A stretch of DNA of 56,497 nucleotides, taken from NCBI GenBank assembly GCA_046046245.1, contig JBJOKE010000007.1, positions 1-56,497 of the forward strand, read 5' to 3'. The notes under the pieces were generated by a model. That model was not told where the DNA came from. It made no database searches and saw only the letters and a program-made list of their open reading frames with translations. Positions 1 through 9,931 of the stretch are shown piece by piece (the stretch's first letter is position 1; every line of letters starts with the position of its first letter). This stretch comes from UBA4615 sp046046245 (GTDB lineage: Bacteria > Pseudomonadota > Gammaproteobacteria > Burkholderiales > Burkholderiaceae_E). Position numbers and translations under genes: made by a program.

Positions 1-1280
1 GACGCGCCCCCCGGTCCGCCGGGCGCCGCGCCCGCGGCCGTCGGCGCGACCGGTGCACCCGGACGCAGCTTCATCAGGTTGTCGACGATGACCTTGTCGC
101 CGGGGGCGAGCCCCTCCTGGATCGTCCAGTTCGCGCCGTTCCACGCACCGGCCTTCACCGGCTTCGGCGTGGCCGAGCCCTGCGGGCCGACGACCCAGAC
201 GAAGCGTCCCTGGTCGTTGTTCATCACCGCGGCCTGCGGCACCTCGAAGCCGTCCTGCTCGCCGATCTTCACCCGGGCGCGGACGAACTGACCGGGCAGC
301 AGCGCGAGCTGCGGGTTGGCGAACGACGCCCGCAGCTGCACCGCGCCCGTGCGTGCGTCGACGCCGGTGCCCGCGAAATTCAGCGTGCCCTCGACCGGGT
401 AGACGCGGCCGTCGGGCAGCACCAGCCGGACCGTGGGCGCGCCGCCGGCGGCGCGCATCCGCTGCCACTCCGGCTCGGAGAACGAGAAGCGCACCCAGAT
501 CGGGTCGGTGACCGCGAGCCTGACCAGCAGGCTGTCGGTCGTCGGGGTCACCAGGCTGCCCACCGAGCGCTCGGTGCGGCCGGCCAGCCCGGCGATCGGC
601 GCGCTCACGCGGGTGTAGGACAGGTTGAGCTCGGCCTCGCGCACGCGGGCCTGCGCGGCGAGCCGAGACGCTTCGAAGCGGGCGACCGCCGAGCGCGCGT
701 CGTCGGCCTCCTTCTGGCTGATGGCGCGCTGTTCGGCGAGCGGGCCGGTTCGGGCCGCCTCGCGGCGCGCCTGCTCCAGGTTCGCGGTCTCCTGCGCGAG
801 TGCCGCGCGCGCCTGCTCGAGCGCGATCTCGAAGGGCGCCGGGTCGATCCGGTAGAGCGGCGCGTTCGCCTTCACCACCTCGCCCTCGCGGAACAGCTGC
901 TGCTGCAGCACGCCGGTCACCCGCGCGCGGACCTCGACCTCGCGCGAGCCCTCGGTCTGCCCGACCGCTTCGATGGTGATCGGCACCTTGCGCGGCGTCG
1001 CCTCGACGACGGTCACCGGCATCGCCGGCGGCGGGCCGCCCGCGCCCGGTGCCCCGGGGCCGCCCGGACCCTTGCCCGCGGCCGGCGCCTGCGCCTCGGC
1101 CTTCCTGTCGCCGCAGCCGGTCGCCGCGAGCGCACAGGCTGCGAGCGCGGCGGCGGCGGCGGCGCGCATGCCGGCGCCACGCACCGCAGCGGTACGCCGC
1201 GCCGTGGCCGGCTGCACGGGCGACGGCAGCTCGGGAGACGGCGCGACGCGGGTGCGCGGACCCGATGCGGATGGAGTCAT
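1..1280 (-). CDS. RND efflux periplasmic adaptor (membrane fusion) lipoprotein, 3' end cut by window
   Basis: Periplasmic adaptor of a tripartite RND multidrug pump, linking an inner-membrane pump to an outer-membrane channel; the pump gene would lie beyond the left edge. The reading frame is open to the window start, so the C-terminus is missing. It shows a lipobox (LAATGC), then a biotinyl-lipoyl/beta-barrel adaptor core (VEVRARVTGVLQQQLFREGE, later LSYTRVSAPIAGLAGRT) with an Ala/Glu/Arg-rich helical hairpin between them, as in AcrA/MexA. The ATG at 1280 gives a 37-residue N-terminal extension before MRAAAAAALAAC; the internal ATG at 1169 gives a normal 18-residue lipoprotein signal and may be the true start. 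No strong ribosome-binding site precedes either. Family call is firm; start is not. Confidence 0.9.
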   Translation of the reverse strand, partial: MTPSASGPRTRVAPSPELPSPVQPATARRTAAVRGAGMRAAAAAALAACALAATGCGDRKAEAQAPAAGKGPGGPGAPGAGGPPPAMPVTVVEATPRKVPITIEAVGQTEGSREVEVRARVTGVLQQQLFREGEVVKANAPLYRIDPAPFEIALEQARAALAQETANLEQARREAARTGPLAEQRAISQKEADDARSAVARFEASRLAAQARVREAELNLSYTRVSAPIAGLAGRTERSVGSLVTPTTDSLLVRLAVTDPIWVRFSFSEPEWQRMRAAGGAPTVRLVLPDGRVYPVEGTLNFAGTGVDARTGAVQLRASFANPQLALLPGQFVRARVKIGEQDGFEVPQAAVMNNDQGRFVWVVGPQGSATPKPVKAGAWNGANWTIQEGLAPGDKVIVDNLMKLRPGAPVAPTAAGAAPGGPGGA

Positions 1281-1398
1281 GGGGGGCTGACCTGGAGAGG
1301 GAGTCGGAGCGGGTGAGGCGGGCGCTGCGGTGCGCGACGAACGCGGCGACCGCGGGCGGGGGGCGCGGTGCGCGGCCGCCTGCCGGCGCGCGGGACCC

Positions 1399-1404
1399 AT
1401 TCTA
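1399..1404 (-). promoter_or_regulatory. -10 element for the RND adaptor gene
   Basis: TAGAAT on the minus strand in an otherwise GC-rich divergent intergenic region. The same hexamer recurs before thiG, thiS, folE and the deacetylase gene. No convincing -35 is visible. Confidence 0.4.
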
Positions 1405-1499
1405 GCGGCAGCGCCGCATCCGCGCTGGCGCGGAACGGGGGCCGCATCGATTGCGGTAACCTTGGGAACAGGCCTGTCCCGACGGGCCCGGATGGAGAC

Positions 1500-3205
1500 A
1501 TGTTCGACCGACACTTCCGCCACTGGCCGCCCGGCACGCCCAGGACGCTGACCGTTCCGGCCACGACGCTCGGCTTCAACCTCTCGACCAGCGCCGCCCG
1601 CTACCCCGACAAGACCGCGATCGCCTACTACGGGCGGCGCCTGTCGTACGCGTCGGTGGCCGAGCAGGTCGACGCGCTTGCCGGCTGGCTGCAGCGCGCG
1701 GCGGGCGTGAAGCGCGGCGACCGCGTGATCCTCGACCTGCAGAACAGCCCGCAGTTCGTGATCGGCTACTACGCGATCCTGCGGGCCGACGCCGCGGTGG
1801 TGCCGGTCAACCCGATGCTGCGCACCGACGAGTTGCGCTACCTGTGCGAGGACAGCGGCGCGCGCGTCGCGATCCTCGGCCAGGAACTGCTCGACGCGTG
1901 GCGGCCGCTGCTGGGCGAGTCGGTGGACCATGCCTGCGTCGTCGCCTATGCCGACTGCCTGCCCGCCGAGCCCGATCCGGCGCTGGCCGACGTGACCCTG
2001 CCCGAGGCGGTGGCCGCGCCCCGCGCGCCGATCGCGGCGGCCGACGCGGCCCGCGGCGCGCTGGCCTGGTCCGACGCGATCGCGGCCGGCCACGTGCCCG
2101 ACGCGCCGCGCGCCGGGCCGGACGATCTCGCCGTGCTGCCCTACACCTCGGGCACCACCGGCCATCCGAAGGGCTGCGTCCACACCCACCGGACCGTGAT
2201 GTCCACCGCGGCCGCCAACAGCGCGTGGTTCGGCGTGACCGCCGACGCGGTGCCGCTGTCGGTGCTGCCGATGTTCCACGTCACCGGCATGCAGGGCGGC
2301 ATGAACGGCCCGATCCTCGCCGGCGCGACGATCGTGATCATGAGCCGCTGGGACCGCGAGGCCTGCGTGCGCCTGATCGAGCGCTACCGGATCACCACGA
2401 TCACCGGCATCACCGCGATGATCGTCGACTGGCTGAACACGCCGGGCCTCGAGACGCGCGACCTGTCCTCGCTGCTGCGGATCGGCGGCGGTGGCGCGGC
2501 GATGCCCGAGGCGGTCGCGAAGCGGCTGGAGGAGCTGGTCGGCCTGCCCTTCATCGAAGGCTACGGGCTGACCGAGACGATCGCTCCCACCCACATCAAC
2601 CCGCCGCACCGCCCGAAGCGGCAGTGCGCCGGCATCCCGATCTTCAACACCGACGCGCGCGTGCTCGACGTCGAGACCGGTGCCGAGCGGGCTGCGGGCG
2701 AGACCGGCGAGATCGTCGTCAGCGGTCCGCAGGTGTTCAAGGGCTACTGGAACAAACCCGAGGCCGATGCGTCCGTGTTCATCGAGCTCGACGGCAAGCG
2801 CTTCTTCCGCACCGGCGACCTCGGTCATCACGACGAGGACGGCTACTTCTTCATCACCGACCGGCTCAAGCGGATGATCAACGCGTCGGGCTTCAAGGTC
2901 TGGCCGGCCGAGGTCGAGGCGATGCTGTTCGCGCACCCGGACGTGTCCGAGGCCTGCGTGATCGCCAGCCGCGACCCGAGGCGCGGCGAGACGGTGAAGG
3001 CGGTGGTGGTGCCGCGGCCGCATGCGCGCGAGCGCGTCGCGACCGACTCGGGCCGCGCCGCGTTCGCCGACGAGATCGTCGACTGGTCGCGGCACAAGAT
3101 GGCCGCCTACAAGGTGCCGAGGGTCGTGGAGTTCGTCGAGACACTGCCGAAGACCGGCACCGGCAAGGTATTCTGGAGAACGCTGCAGGAGGCAGAGGAC
3201 AAGAA

Positions 3206-3215
<10 letters not shown>
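1500..3215 (+). CDS. Long-chain fatty-acid--CoA ligase-like AMP-forming synthetase
   Basis: Activates a carboxylic acid to its acyl-CoA through an acyl-adenylate. The 571-residue protein has the ANL-family P-loop TSGTTGHPKG (about residues 216-225), the GYGLTE motif (about 354), the RTGDLG/DRLKR hinge region and the C-terminal PKTGTGKV lysine (about K556). The ATG at 1500 is preceded by GGAG at a good distance; the frame stays open upstream but without a better start. It overlaps the next gene by 10 bases, so ligase and two acyl-CoA dehydrogenases form one operon that would activate and then alpha,beta-dehydrogenate a fatty or branched acid. Substrate chain length cannot be read from sequence. 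Confidence 0.93.
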
Positions 3216-4396
<1,181 letters not shown>

Positions 4397-4399
4397 CAC

Positions 4400-5539
4400 A
4401 TGGACTTCGAACTCAGCGAAGAGCAGCGGCAACTGGCCGACTCGGTCGGGCGCTACCTCGCCGACCACTACGACTTCGAGTCGCGCAAGAAGATCGTCCG
4501 CAGCGACGCGGGCTCGAGCGACGCCGTCTGGAAGCAGCTCGCCGACTTCGGCGTGCTGGCCATCCCGTTCTCCGAGGAGGCGGGCGGCTTCGGCGGCGGG
4601 GCCGTCGACCTGATGAGCGCGATGCAGGCGATCGGCCAGGCGCTGGTCGTCGAGCCGGTGCTGGCCACGCTGCTCGCCGGCCGTCTGATCGACCGCACCG
4701 GCAGCGCCGCGCAGAAGGCCGAGATCCTCGGCGGCGTCGTCGACGGTTCGCGCAGGCTCGCGTTCGCGCATGTCGAGGACGGCGCGCGCTTCAACCTCGC
4801 GCACGTGTCGGCCACCGCGAGCAGGGCCGGCGACGGCTGGGTGCTCGACGGCGTCAAGCGCGTCGTGGTCGGCGCGCCGCTCGCCGATGCGCTGGTGGTG
4901 TCGGCGCGCACGTCCGGTTCGCCCGGGGACGCGCACGGCGTGTCGCTGTTCGTCGTGCCGGCGGATGCGAAAGGCGTGTCGACGACGCCCTACCGGAACA
5001 TCGACAACCAGCGCGCGGCCGACGTGAAGCTCGACGGCGTGCAGGTGTCCGCCTCGGCGCTGCTCGGCGCCGAGGGCGGCGCGATGCCGGCGATCGAGGA
5101 GGCGACCGACTTCGCGATCGCGCTGCAGTGCGCGGAAGCGGTGGGAGCGATGCAGTACGCCAACGAGACCACGCTCGAGTACCTGAAGACGCGCAAGCAG
5201 TTCGGTCAGCCGATCGGCGCGTTCCAGGCGCTGCAGCACCGGATGGTGGAGATGTACGTCACCACCGAGCAGGCGCGCTCGATGAGCTACCTCGCGTGCT
5301 CGAAGGTCGACACCACCCCCGACGCGGCCGAGCGGGCCCGGATCGTCTCGGCCGCGAAGATCAAGATCGCCGATGCGTGCCGCCAGATCTCGCAGGAGGC
5401 GATCCAGCTGCACGGTGGCATGGGGATGACCGAGGAGATGAAGGTCTCGCACACCTTCCGGCGGCTGACGATGATCGCGCAGCAGCTGGGCGACGCGGAC
5501 CACCATCTCGATCGCTTCGCTGCCCTCGACGCTGCCTGA
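4400..5539 (+). CDS. Acyl-CoA dehydrogenase (subunit 2)
   Basis: 379-residue acyl-CoA dehydrogenase homologue, directly downstream of the first. The N-terminus (MDFELSEEQRQLADSVGRYL), the RKQFGQPIGAFQALQHRMVE segment and the C-terminal LHGGMGMTEEMKVSHTFRRL are typical. The middle domain is less conserved than in subunit 1 and lacks an obvious SGSD-like FAD loop, which fits the divergent partner in a two-gene dehydrogenase. Last gene of the ligase operon; a 26-bp tandem repeat begins 8 bases after its stop. Confidence 0.92.
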   Translation: MDFELSEEQRQLADSVGRYLADHYDFESRKKIVRSDAGSSDAVWKQLADFGVLAIPFSEEAGGFGGGAVDLMSAMQAIGQALVVEPVLATLLAGRLIDRTGSAAQKAEILGGVVDGSRRLAFAHVEDGARFNLAHVSATASRAGDGWVLDGVKRVVVGAPLADALVVSARTSGSPGDAHGVSLFVVPADAKGVSTTPYRNIDNQRAADVKLDGVQVSASALLGAEGGAMPAIEEATDFAIALQCAEAVGAMQYANETTLEYLKTRKQFGQPIGAFQALQHRMVEMYVTTEQARSMSYLACSKVDTTPDAAERARIVSAAKIKIADACRQISQEAIQLHGGMGMTEEMKVSHTFRRLTMIAQQLGDADHHLDRFAALDAA

Positions 5540-5546
5540 GCCACGC

Positions 5547-5624
5547 CGCGCTTGCCGCGGCTTGTTCCATGTCGCGCTTGCCGCGGCTTGTTCCATGTCG
5601 CGCTCGCCGCGGCCTGTTCCATGC
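5547..5624. repeat. Three tandem copies of a 26-bp unit
   Basis: Units at 5547-5572, 5573-5598 and 5599-5624. The first two are identical (start CGCGCTTGCCGCGGC, end TTGTTCCATGT). The third differs at three positions (CTCGCC, CCTG, final C). Each carries the palindrome CCGCGG. The array sits between the stop of the acyl-CoA dehydrogenase and the esterase promoter. Confidence 0.9.
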
Positions 5625-5742
5625 CGCGGCGGGCCCGTCCCGCCGCATCCGCTCCGGGCATCGGCCCGGCGTCCGCCCGCGGGGCGGCGCCGGGCCGCTT
5701 CGTTCCGGGTGTCCGGAGTTGGCGTCTCGCGCTCGCAGCCGC

Positions 5743-5748
5743 TAGAGT
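5743..5748 (+). promoter_or_regulatory. -10 element for the carboxylesterase gene
   Basis: TAGAGT, preceded by GC as in the TAGAAT elements elsewhere in the window. The predicted transcript start is about 25-30 bases before the GTG start codon. Confidence 0.35.
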
Positions 5749-5780
5749 CCGTCGGTTCCGACCCGACCGACGAGCCCGCC

Positions 5781-7259
5781 GTGACCGCTTCCCCGACCGC
5801 ACGCACCTCCCTGGGCACGCTGCGTGGCGCCGCCGAGGGCGAGGTCCTGGTCTTCCGTGGCGTCCCCTATGCCGCGCCGCCGGTGGGGCCGCTGCGCTTC
5901 CAGCCGCCGCAGCCCGCCGCCCCCTGGGCCGGCGAGCGCGACGCGACCCGTGACGGCCCGATCCCGCCGCAGCCGCCGTCGCGGCTGCGCGCCGCGATGG
6001 GCGACTTCGAGCTGCCCCAGTCCGAGGACTGCCTGACGCTCACGATCACCACGCCCGCCGCCGACGGTGCGAAGCGGCCGGTCATGGTCTTCCTGCACGG
6101 CGGCGCGTTCTGGACCGGCGCGGGCTCCCTGCCGTGGTACGCGGGCGGCCCGCTCGCGCGGCACGGCGACGTGGTGGTGGTGGGCGTCAACTACCGGCTC
6201 GGCGCACTCGGCTTCATGCACCTGCCGGGCGTGGCCGAGCCCAACCTCGGGCTGCACGACCAGATCGCCGCGCTCGACTGGGTCGCGGCCGAGATCGCCG
6301 CGTTCGGCGGCGATCCGGACAACGTGACCGTGTTCGGCCAGTCCGCCGGCGGCCTGTCGGTGCTGGCGATGCTCGGGATACCGAAGGCGCGCGCGCGCTT
6401 TCGCCGGGCGATCGTGCAGAGCGCGCCCTTCGGCCGGATGCTGCGCTCGCGCGCGGACGCCGCCGTGATCGGCGCGGCGGTGCAGCGCGAGCTCGGGCTC
6501 GTCGACGCCGCCGGCTGGGCCGACGTCCCCGTCGAGCGGATCAACGCCGCGCAGCTCGTGGTCGCCCGCTCGATGGCCGGTTTCGCGAACACCACGCCGC
6601 CCTTCATCCCGGTGGCCGACCATGTGCTGCTCGGCGACGACGTGATCGGCGCGGCGGTGGCCGGCGCGATGGAGCGCGACCTGATCGTGGGCTTCACGCG
6701 CGACGAGATGGCCGCGTTCTTCGCGCCGGTGCCGGAGATGGCGAGCGCGCCCGATGCGGCGGTGCGCGGCGTGTTCGCCCGTCACTTCGGCGGTGCGGCC
6801 GACGAGGCGATCGCGGAGTATCGCGAGCGCGCGCGGCTGCCCGGTCCGGGTGGCCTGCTCGGCGAGCTGCTCGGCGACGCGTCGTTCGCCGGCGGCCTGT
6901 GGGCCTTCGCCGAGCGGATGTCGGCGCTGGGCCGGCCGGTGCGGGCGTTCCGCTTCGACTTCGCCGCGCCCGGCAATCCGTTCGGCGCCTGCCACTGCAT
7001 CGAGCTGCCCTTCTGCTTCGGCACGCTCGCCGACTGGTCGGCACCGATGCTCGCGGGCGCCGATCCCGACCAGGCCGCTGCGCTGGCCGCGCGGATGCGC
7101 GACGCCTGGGCCGCGTTCGCCCGCGACGGCGACCCGACACACGCCGGTCTGCCCGACTGGCCGACCCACGGCGAGTCCGGCGAGACGCTGCTGTTCGATT
7201 CGACGAGCCGCGTCGTCCACGATCCGGCCGGCCGGCGCCGCTGGCGCTTCTGGCCGTGA
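5781..7259 (+). CDS. Type-B carboxylesterase/lipase family protein
   Basis: Alpha/beta-hydrolase that cleaves carboxylic esters; 492 residues, no signal peptide from the chosen start, so probably cytoplasmic. The N-terminus has the family signature FRGVPYAAPPVGPLRFQPP and EDCLTLTI. The nucleophile elbow is FGQSAGG (about S188, where many relatives have GESAGG), the acid GFTRDE (about E309) and the histidine ACHCIELPFCFG (about H405). The GTG at 5781 gives the natural N-terminus; the frame is open upstream through the 26-bp repeats but that part is not protein-like. It may supply acids to the upstream ligase/dehydrogenase genes (inference). Confidence 0.92.
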   Translation: MTASPTARTSLGTLRGAAEGEVLVFRGVPYAAPPVGPLRFQPPQPAAPWAGERDATRDGPIPPQPPSRLRAAMGDFELPQSEDCLTLTITTPAADGAKRPVMVFLHGGAFWTGAGSLPWYAGGPLARHGDVVVVGVNYRLGALGFMHLPGVAEPNLGLHDQIAALDWVAAEIAAFGGDPDNVTVFGQSAGGLSVLAMLGIPKARARFRRAIVQSAPFGRMLRSRADAAVIGAAVQRELGLVDAAGWADVPVERINAAQLVVARSMAGFANTTPPFIPVADHVLLGDDVIGAAVAGAMERDLIVGFTRDEMAAFFAPVPEMASAPDAAVRGVFARHFGGAADEAIAEYRERARLPGPGGLLGELLGDASFAGGLWAFAERMSALGRPVRAFRFDFAAPGNPFGACHCIELPFCFGTLADWSAPMLAGADPDQAAALAARMRDAWAAFARDGDPTHAGLPDWPTHGESGETLLFDSTSRVVHDPAGRRRWRFWP

Positions 7260-7296
7260 CCGTCGCGGAGCCGGCCCTCACCGCGCGGTCCGCGGA

Positions 7297-7318
7297 GATC
7301 GTCACGGTCGTGACGATC
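7297..7318. promoter_or_regulatory. Perfect 22-bp palindrome, candidate operator of the ABC importer operon
   Basis: GATCGTCACG - GT - CGTGACGATC: two perfect 10-base arms around a 2-base centre, about 40 bp before the first ABC gene. A second small dyad, CCGCG-CGGTC-CGCGG, lies at 7281-7295. No T-run follows, so a protein-binding site is more likely than a terminator. No regulator gene is adjacent. Confidence 0.55.
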
Positions 7319-7356
7319 GCGGCACGGGCCGTCGACCGGGTGCGCGGGGCATCGCG

Positions 7357-8142
7357 GTGACCGAGGCGATCTCCTTCGACGGCGTGCGCCTCGCCTTCGG
7401 CGGCGAGCCGATCTACGACCGTGTGGACTTCACCGTCGCCCGCGGCGAGTTCGTCTGCCTGCTCGGGCCCTCGGGCTGCGGCAAGTCGACCGCGCTGCGG
7501 CTGATCGGCGACCTCGTGCCGCCCGACGGCGGCACGGTGCGCGTCGACGGGCGTGCGCCGGCCGAGGCCTGGAGCGAGGTCGCGTTCGTCTTCCAGTCGC
7601 CGCGTCTCGCACCGTGGCGCGACGTGCTTTCGAACGTGCTGCTCGGCGCCGAGCTGCGCTTCGGCCGCGCCGAGGCGCGCCGCCGCGAGCCGCTCGCCCG
7701 CGAGATGCTCGAGATGGTCGGCCTCGCCTCGTCCGCCGCGAAGTTCCCGTCGATGCTCTCGGGCGGCGAGCGGCAGCGGGTCGCCATCGCGCGTGCGCTG
7801 GTCGTCGAGCCGTCGATCGTGCTGATGGACGAGCCGTTCTCCGCGCTCGACCCGAACACGCGGCGCCGGCTGCGCGCCGAGATCGAGCGGATCTGGCAGC
7901 GCACCGGCCGCACGGTGCTGTTCGTCACCCACGACATCGACGAGGCGCTGACGCTGGCCGACCGGATCGTGCTGCTGTCGGGCAAGCCGACCCGCGTGCT
8001 CGAGACCGTCACCGTCGACGCCCCGCGGCCGCGCCGTCCGGCCGACGACCCCCGGCTCGCCGCGCTGCGCGACCGCCTGAACCAGCTCTTCCGCTCGCTC
8101 GAGCCTTCGTCCGAACCCGATCCGCAGGAGCCCGACGCATGA
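7357..8142 (+). CDS. ABC transporter ATP-binding protein (NitT/TauT family)
   Basis: Energises import by the two permeases downstream; 261 residues. It shows Walker A GPSGCGKST (about 37-45), Q-loop VFQSPRLAPW, signature LSGGERQR (about 134) and Walker B IVLMDEP with D158 and E159, followed by a TVLFVTHD switch histidine. The RLAPW Q-loop context is typical of SsuB/TauB-type ATPases. The GTG start was chosen because homology begins there. It overlaps the binding-protein gene by 4 bases (ATGA). Likely substrate is an organic anion or vitamin precursor; sequence alone does not decide. Confidence 0.93.
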   Translation: MTEAISFDGVRLAFGGEPIYDRVDFTVARGEFVCLLGPSGCGKSTALRLIGDLVPPDGGTVRVDGRAPAEAWSEVAFVFQSPRLAPWRDVLSNVLLGAELRFGRAEARRREPLAREMLEMVGLASSAAKFPSMLSGGERQRVAIARALVVEPSIVLMDEPFSALDPNTRRRLRAEIERIWQRTGRTVLFVTHDIDEALTLADRIVLLSGKPTRVLETVTVDAPRPRRPADDPRLAALRDRLNQLFRSLEPSSEPDPQEPDA

Positions 8143-9119
8143 ACCGCCGCCACGTCCTCGCCGCCGCCCCGGCCGTCCTCGCCGCCCCCTACGTCCGCGC
8201 GCAGGCGCGCCAGAAGGTCACCTACGGCTACCTGCTCGACCCGGCCTACGAGGCGGTGCTCTGGGCGATCCGCAACGGCCGCGTGAAGTCCGACCTGGTC
8301 GACGTCGAGGCGACCGGCCTGCTGATCCCGCAGCTGCTGCAGGCGACCGCGACGAAGCAGTACGACGTGATCATGACCGCGGTGATCGGCGTGCCCGCCG
8401 CGGCCGCGCGCGGCCTCGAGCTGCGGATCCTCTCGTCGGCGCTGCACGCGTCGCCGGTCGGCGAGGGTGGCGGCATCTGGGTCAAGAAGGGCAGCCCGAT
8501 CCGCAGCGCCGCGGACCTGAAGGGCAGGACGCTCGCGTCCTACGGCCTGCGCTCGACCGGCTACATGTACGCCCGCGAGGCGCTGCGCCGCGAGTTCGGG
8601 CTGAACATGGCGCTCGAGGGCGGCGACGTGCGGCAGGTCGAGGTGCAGGCGCCGAACCTGCCGGCGGCGCTCGCGACCGGCCAGGCCGACGCGGCGACGC
8701 TGATCCACAGCCAGTCGTGGCGCGCGATGCAGTCCGGGGAGTTCGTCAACATCTGCGAGACCGGCAAGATCGTCAATGCCGCGCACGGCACGCTGACCTC
8801 GGCCATCAACGTCTCCTACCCCGAGCGGCTCGCCGCGCGGCCCGATGCGTTCCGCGAGTTCAACCGGATGCTGAAGGCCTCGGTGGACTATGCGATGTCG
8901 AACCGCGACGAGGTGTTCGGCGCGGTCGCGAAGCAGGCGAACATCGACCGCAAGTTCTTCGACTGGTGGTTCGACCGCACCACGACCGTGCCCGCCGTGT
9001 TCGGCGACCAGCATGCGAAGGCGGTGGGCACCGCGTGGACGATCGGCCGCGTCTTCAACATGGTGCCGGCGGTACCCGACGTGCGCGCGCTGACCTGGGA
9101 CCAGGCCCTGCGCGGGTGA
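8139..9119 (+). CDS. ABC transporter substrate-binding protein (NMT1/TauA-like)
   Basis: Periplasmic binding protein of 326 residues that delivers the ligand to the permeases. The N-terminus MNRRHVLAAAPAVLAAPYVRA is a short export signal with a twin-arginine-like start, ending at ARA/AQA. The body has the two-lobed NMT1 pattern: a DVIMTAVIGVPAAAARGLEL segment, then DLKGRTLASYG and GQADAATLIHSQ. Third-class features such as the CTHXNE-type metal motif are absent. It overlaps both neighbours by 4 bases, so it is co-translated. Ligand unknown. Confidence 0.9.
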   Translation: MNRRHVLAAAPAVLAAPYVRAQARQKVTYGYLLDPAYEAVLWAIRNGRVKSDLVDVEATGLLIPQLLQATATKQYDVIMTAVIGVPAAAARGLELRILSSALHASPVGEGGGIWVKKGSPIRSAADLKGRTLASYGLRSTGYMYAREALRREFGLNMALEGGDVRQVEVQAPNLPAALATGQADAATLIHSQSWRAMQSGEFVNICETGKIVNAAHGTLTSAINVSYPERLAARPDAFREFNRMLKASVDYAMSNRDEVFGAVAKQANIDRKFFDWWFDRTTTVPAVFGDQHAKAVGTAWTIGRVFNMVPAVPDVRALTWDQALRG

Positions 9120-9931
9120 GCGCGGCGGCGGCACGGGGCGGTCCCGGCGCGGCGACGGGGCCCGCGGGTCCGTCGGTCGTCGCGCGGCGCGCGGTCGCGG
9201 GGGCGTTCGTCGCCGTGCTCGCGCTCGCGTGGGTCGCGTCGAGCGGGCGCGTGCCCGCGTACATCCTGCCGCCGCCTTCGGACGTGCTCGCCGCGATGGT
9301 GTCGCTGGTGGCCACGCCGGTCCGGGCCGTCCATCTGGGCGCGACGCTCGCGCACATCGGCGCGTCGATCGCGATCGCGTTCGCCGGGGGCGCGGCGCTC
9401 GCGTTCGTCGCCCATTACGCGCGCTGGAGCGCGCCGGCGATCCACCGGCGGCTCGGGCCCTTCCTGTCGGCCTTCTCCGGCATCGGCTGGACGCTGCTCG
9501 GCGTCATCTGGTTCGGCGTCTCGAGCTTCACCGTGGTCTTCACCATCGTCGCGGTGCTGCTGCCGTTCGCGCTGGTGAACCTGCGCGAGGGGCTCGCCGC
9601 GCTCGACGCCGAGCTGCTCGAGATGGGCCGCAGCTTCGGGCGCCGGCGCGGTGCGGCGTTCCGGCTGCTGGTGCTGCCCTCGCTGCTGCCGTTCGCCGCG
9701 GCGACGCTGCGGATCATGTTCGGCGTCGCCTGGAAGGTCACGCTGACGGCCGAGCTCTTCGGCGGCGGGCGCGGCCTCGGCTACGTGATCAACGTCGCGC
9801 GCCAGGACTACGACACCGCGACGCTGTTCGCGGTCATCGCCTTCATCATCGTCGCGGTCACGCTGGCCGATCGGCTGGTGTTCGGGCCGCTCGAGCGCCG
9901 CACCGCGCGGCAGTTCGGAGGCCGCGCGTGA
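9116..9931 (+). CDS. ABC transporter permease (NitT/TauT type), first copy
   Basis: Inner-membrane permease of 271 residues with about six hydrophobic segments. The EAA-type cytoplasmic loop reads EMGRSFGRRRGAAFRLLVLPSLLPF, which docks on the ATPase. The PAYILPPPSDVLAAMVSL N-terminal segment is typical of SsuC/TauC proteins. The GTG start overlaps the binding-protein stop by 4 bases. A second, related permease follows with another 4-base overlap, so the importer probably has a heterodimeric membrane domain; many relatives use a single permease as homodimer. Confidence 0.9.
   Translation: MSAAAARGGPGAATGPAGPSVVARRAVAGAFVAVLALAWVASSGRVPAYILPPPSDVLAAMVSLVATPVRAVHLGATLAHIGASIAIAFAGGAALAFVAHYARWSAPAIHRRLGPFLSAFSGIGWTLLGVIWFGVSSFTVVFTIVAVLLPFALVNLREGLAALDAELLEMGRSFGRRRGAAFRLLVLPSLLPFAAATLRIMFGVAWKVTLTAELFGGGRGLGYVINVARQDYDTATLFAVIAFIIVAVTLADRLVFGPLERRTARQFGGRA

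Noticed and set aside
973..1405. Plus-strand frames opposite the RND adaptor N-terminus
   Set aside because: Antisense to a clear lipoprotein signal and adaptor domain.
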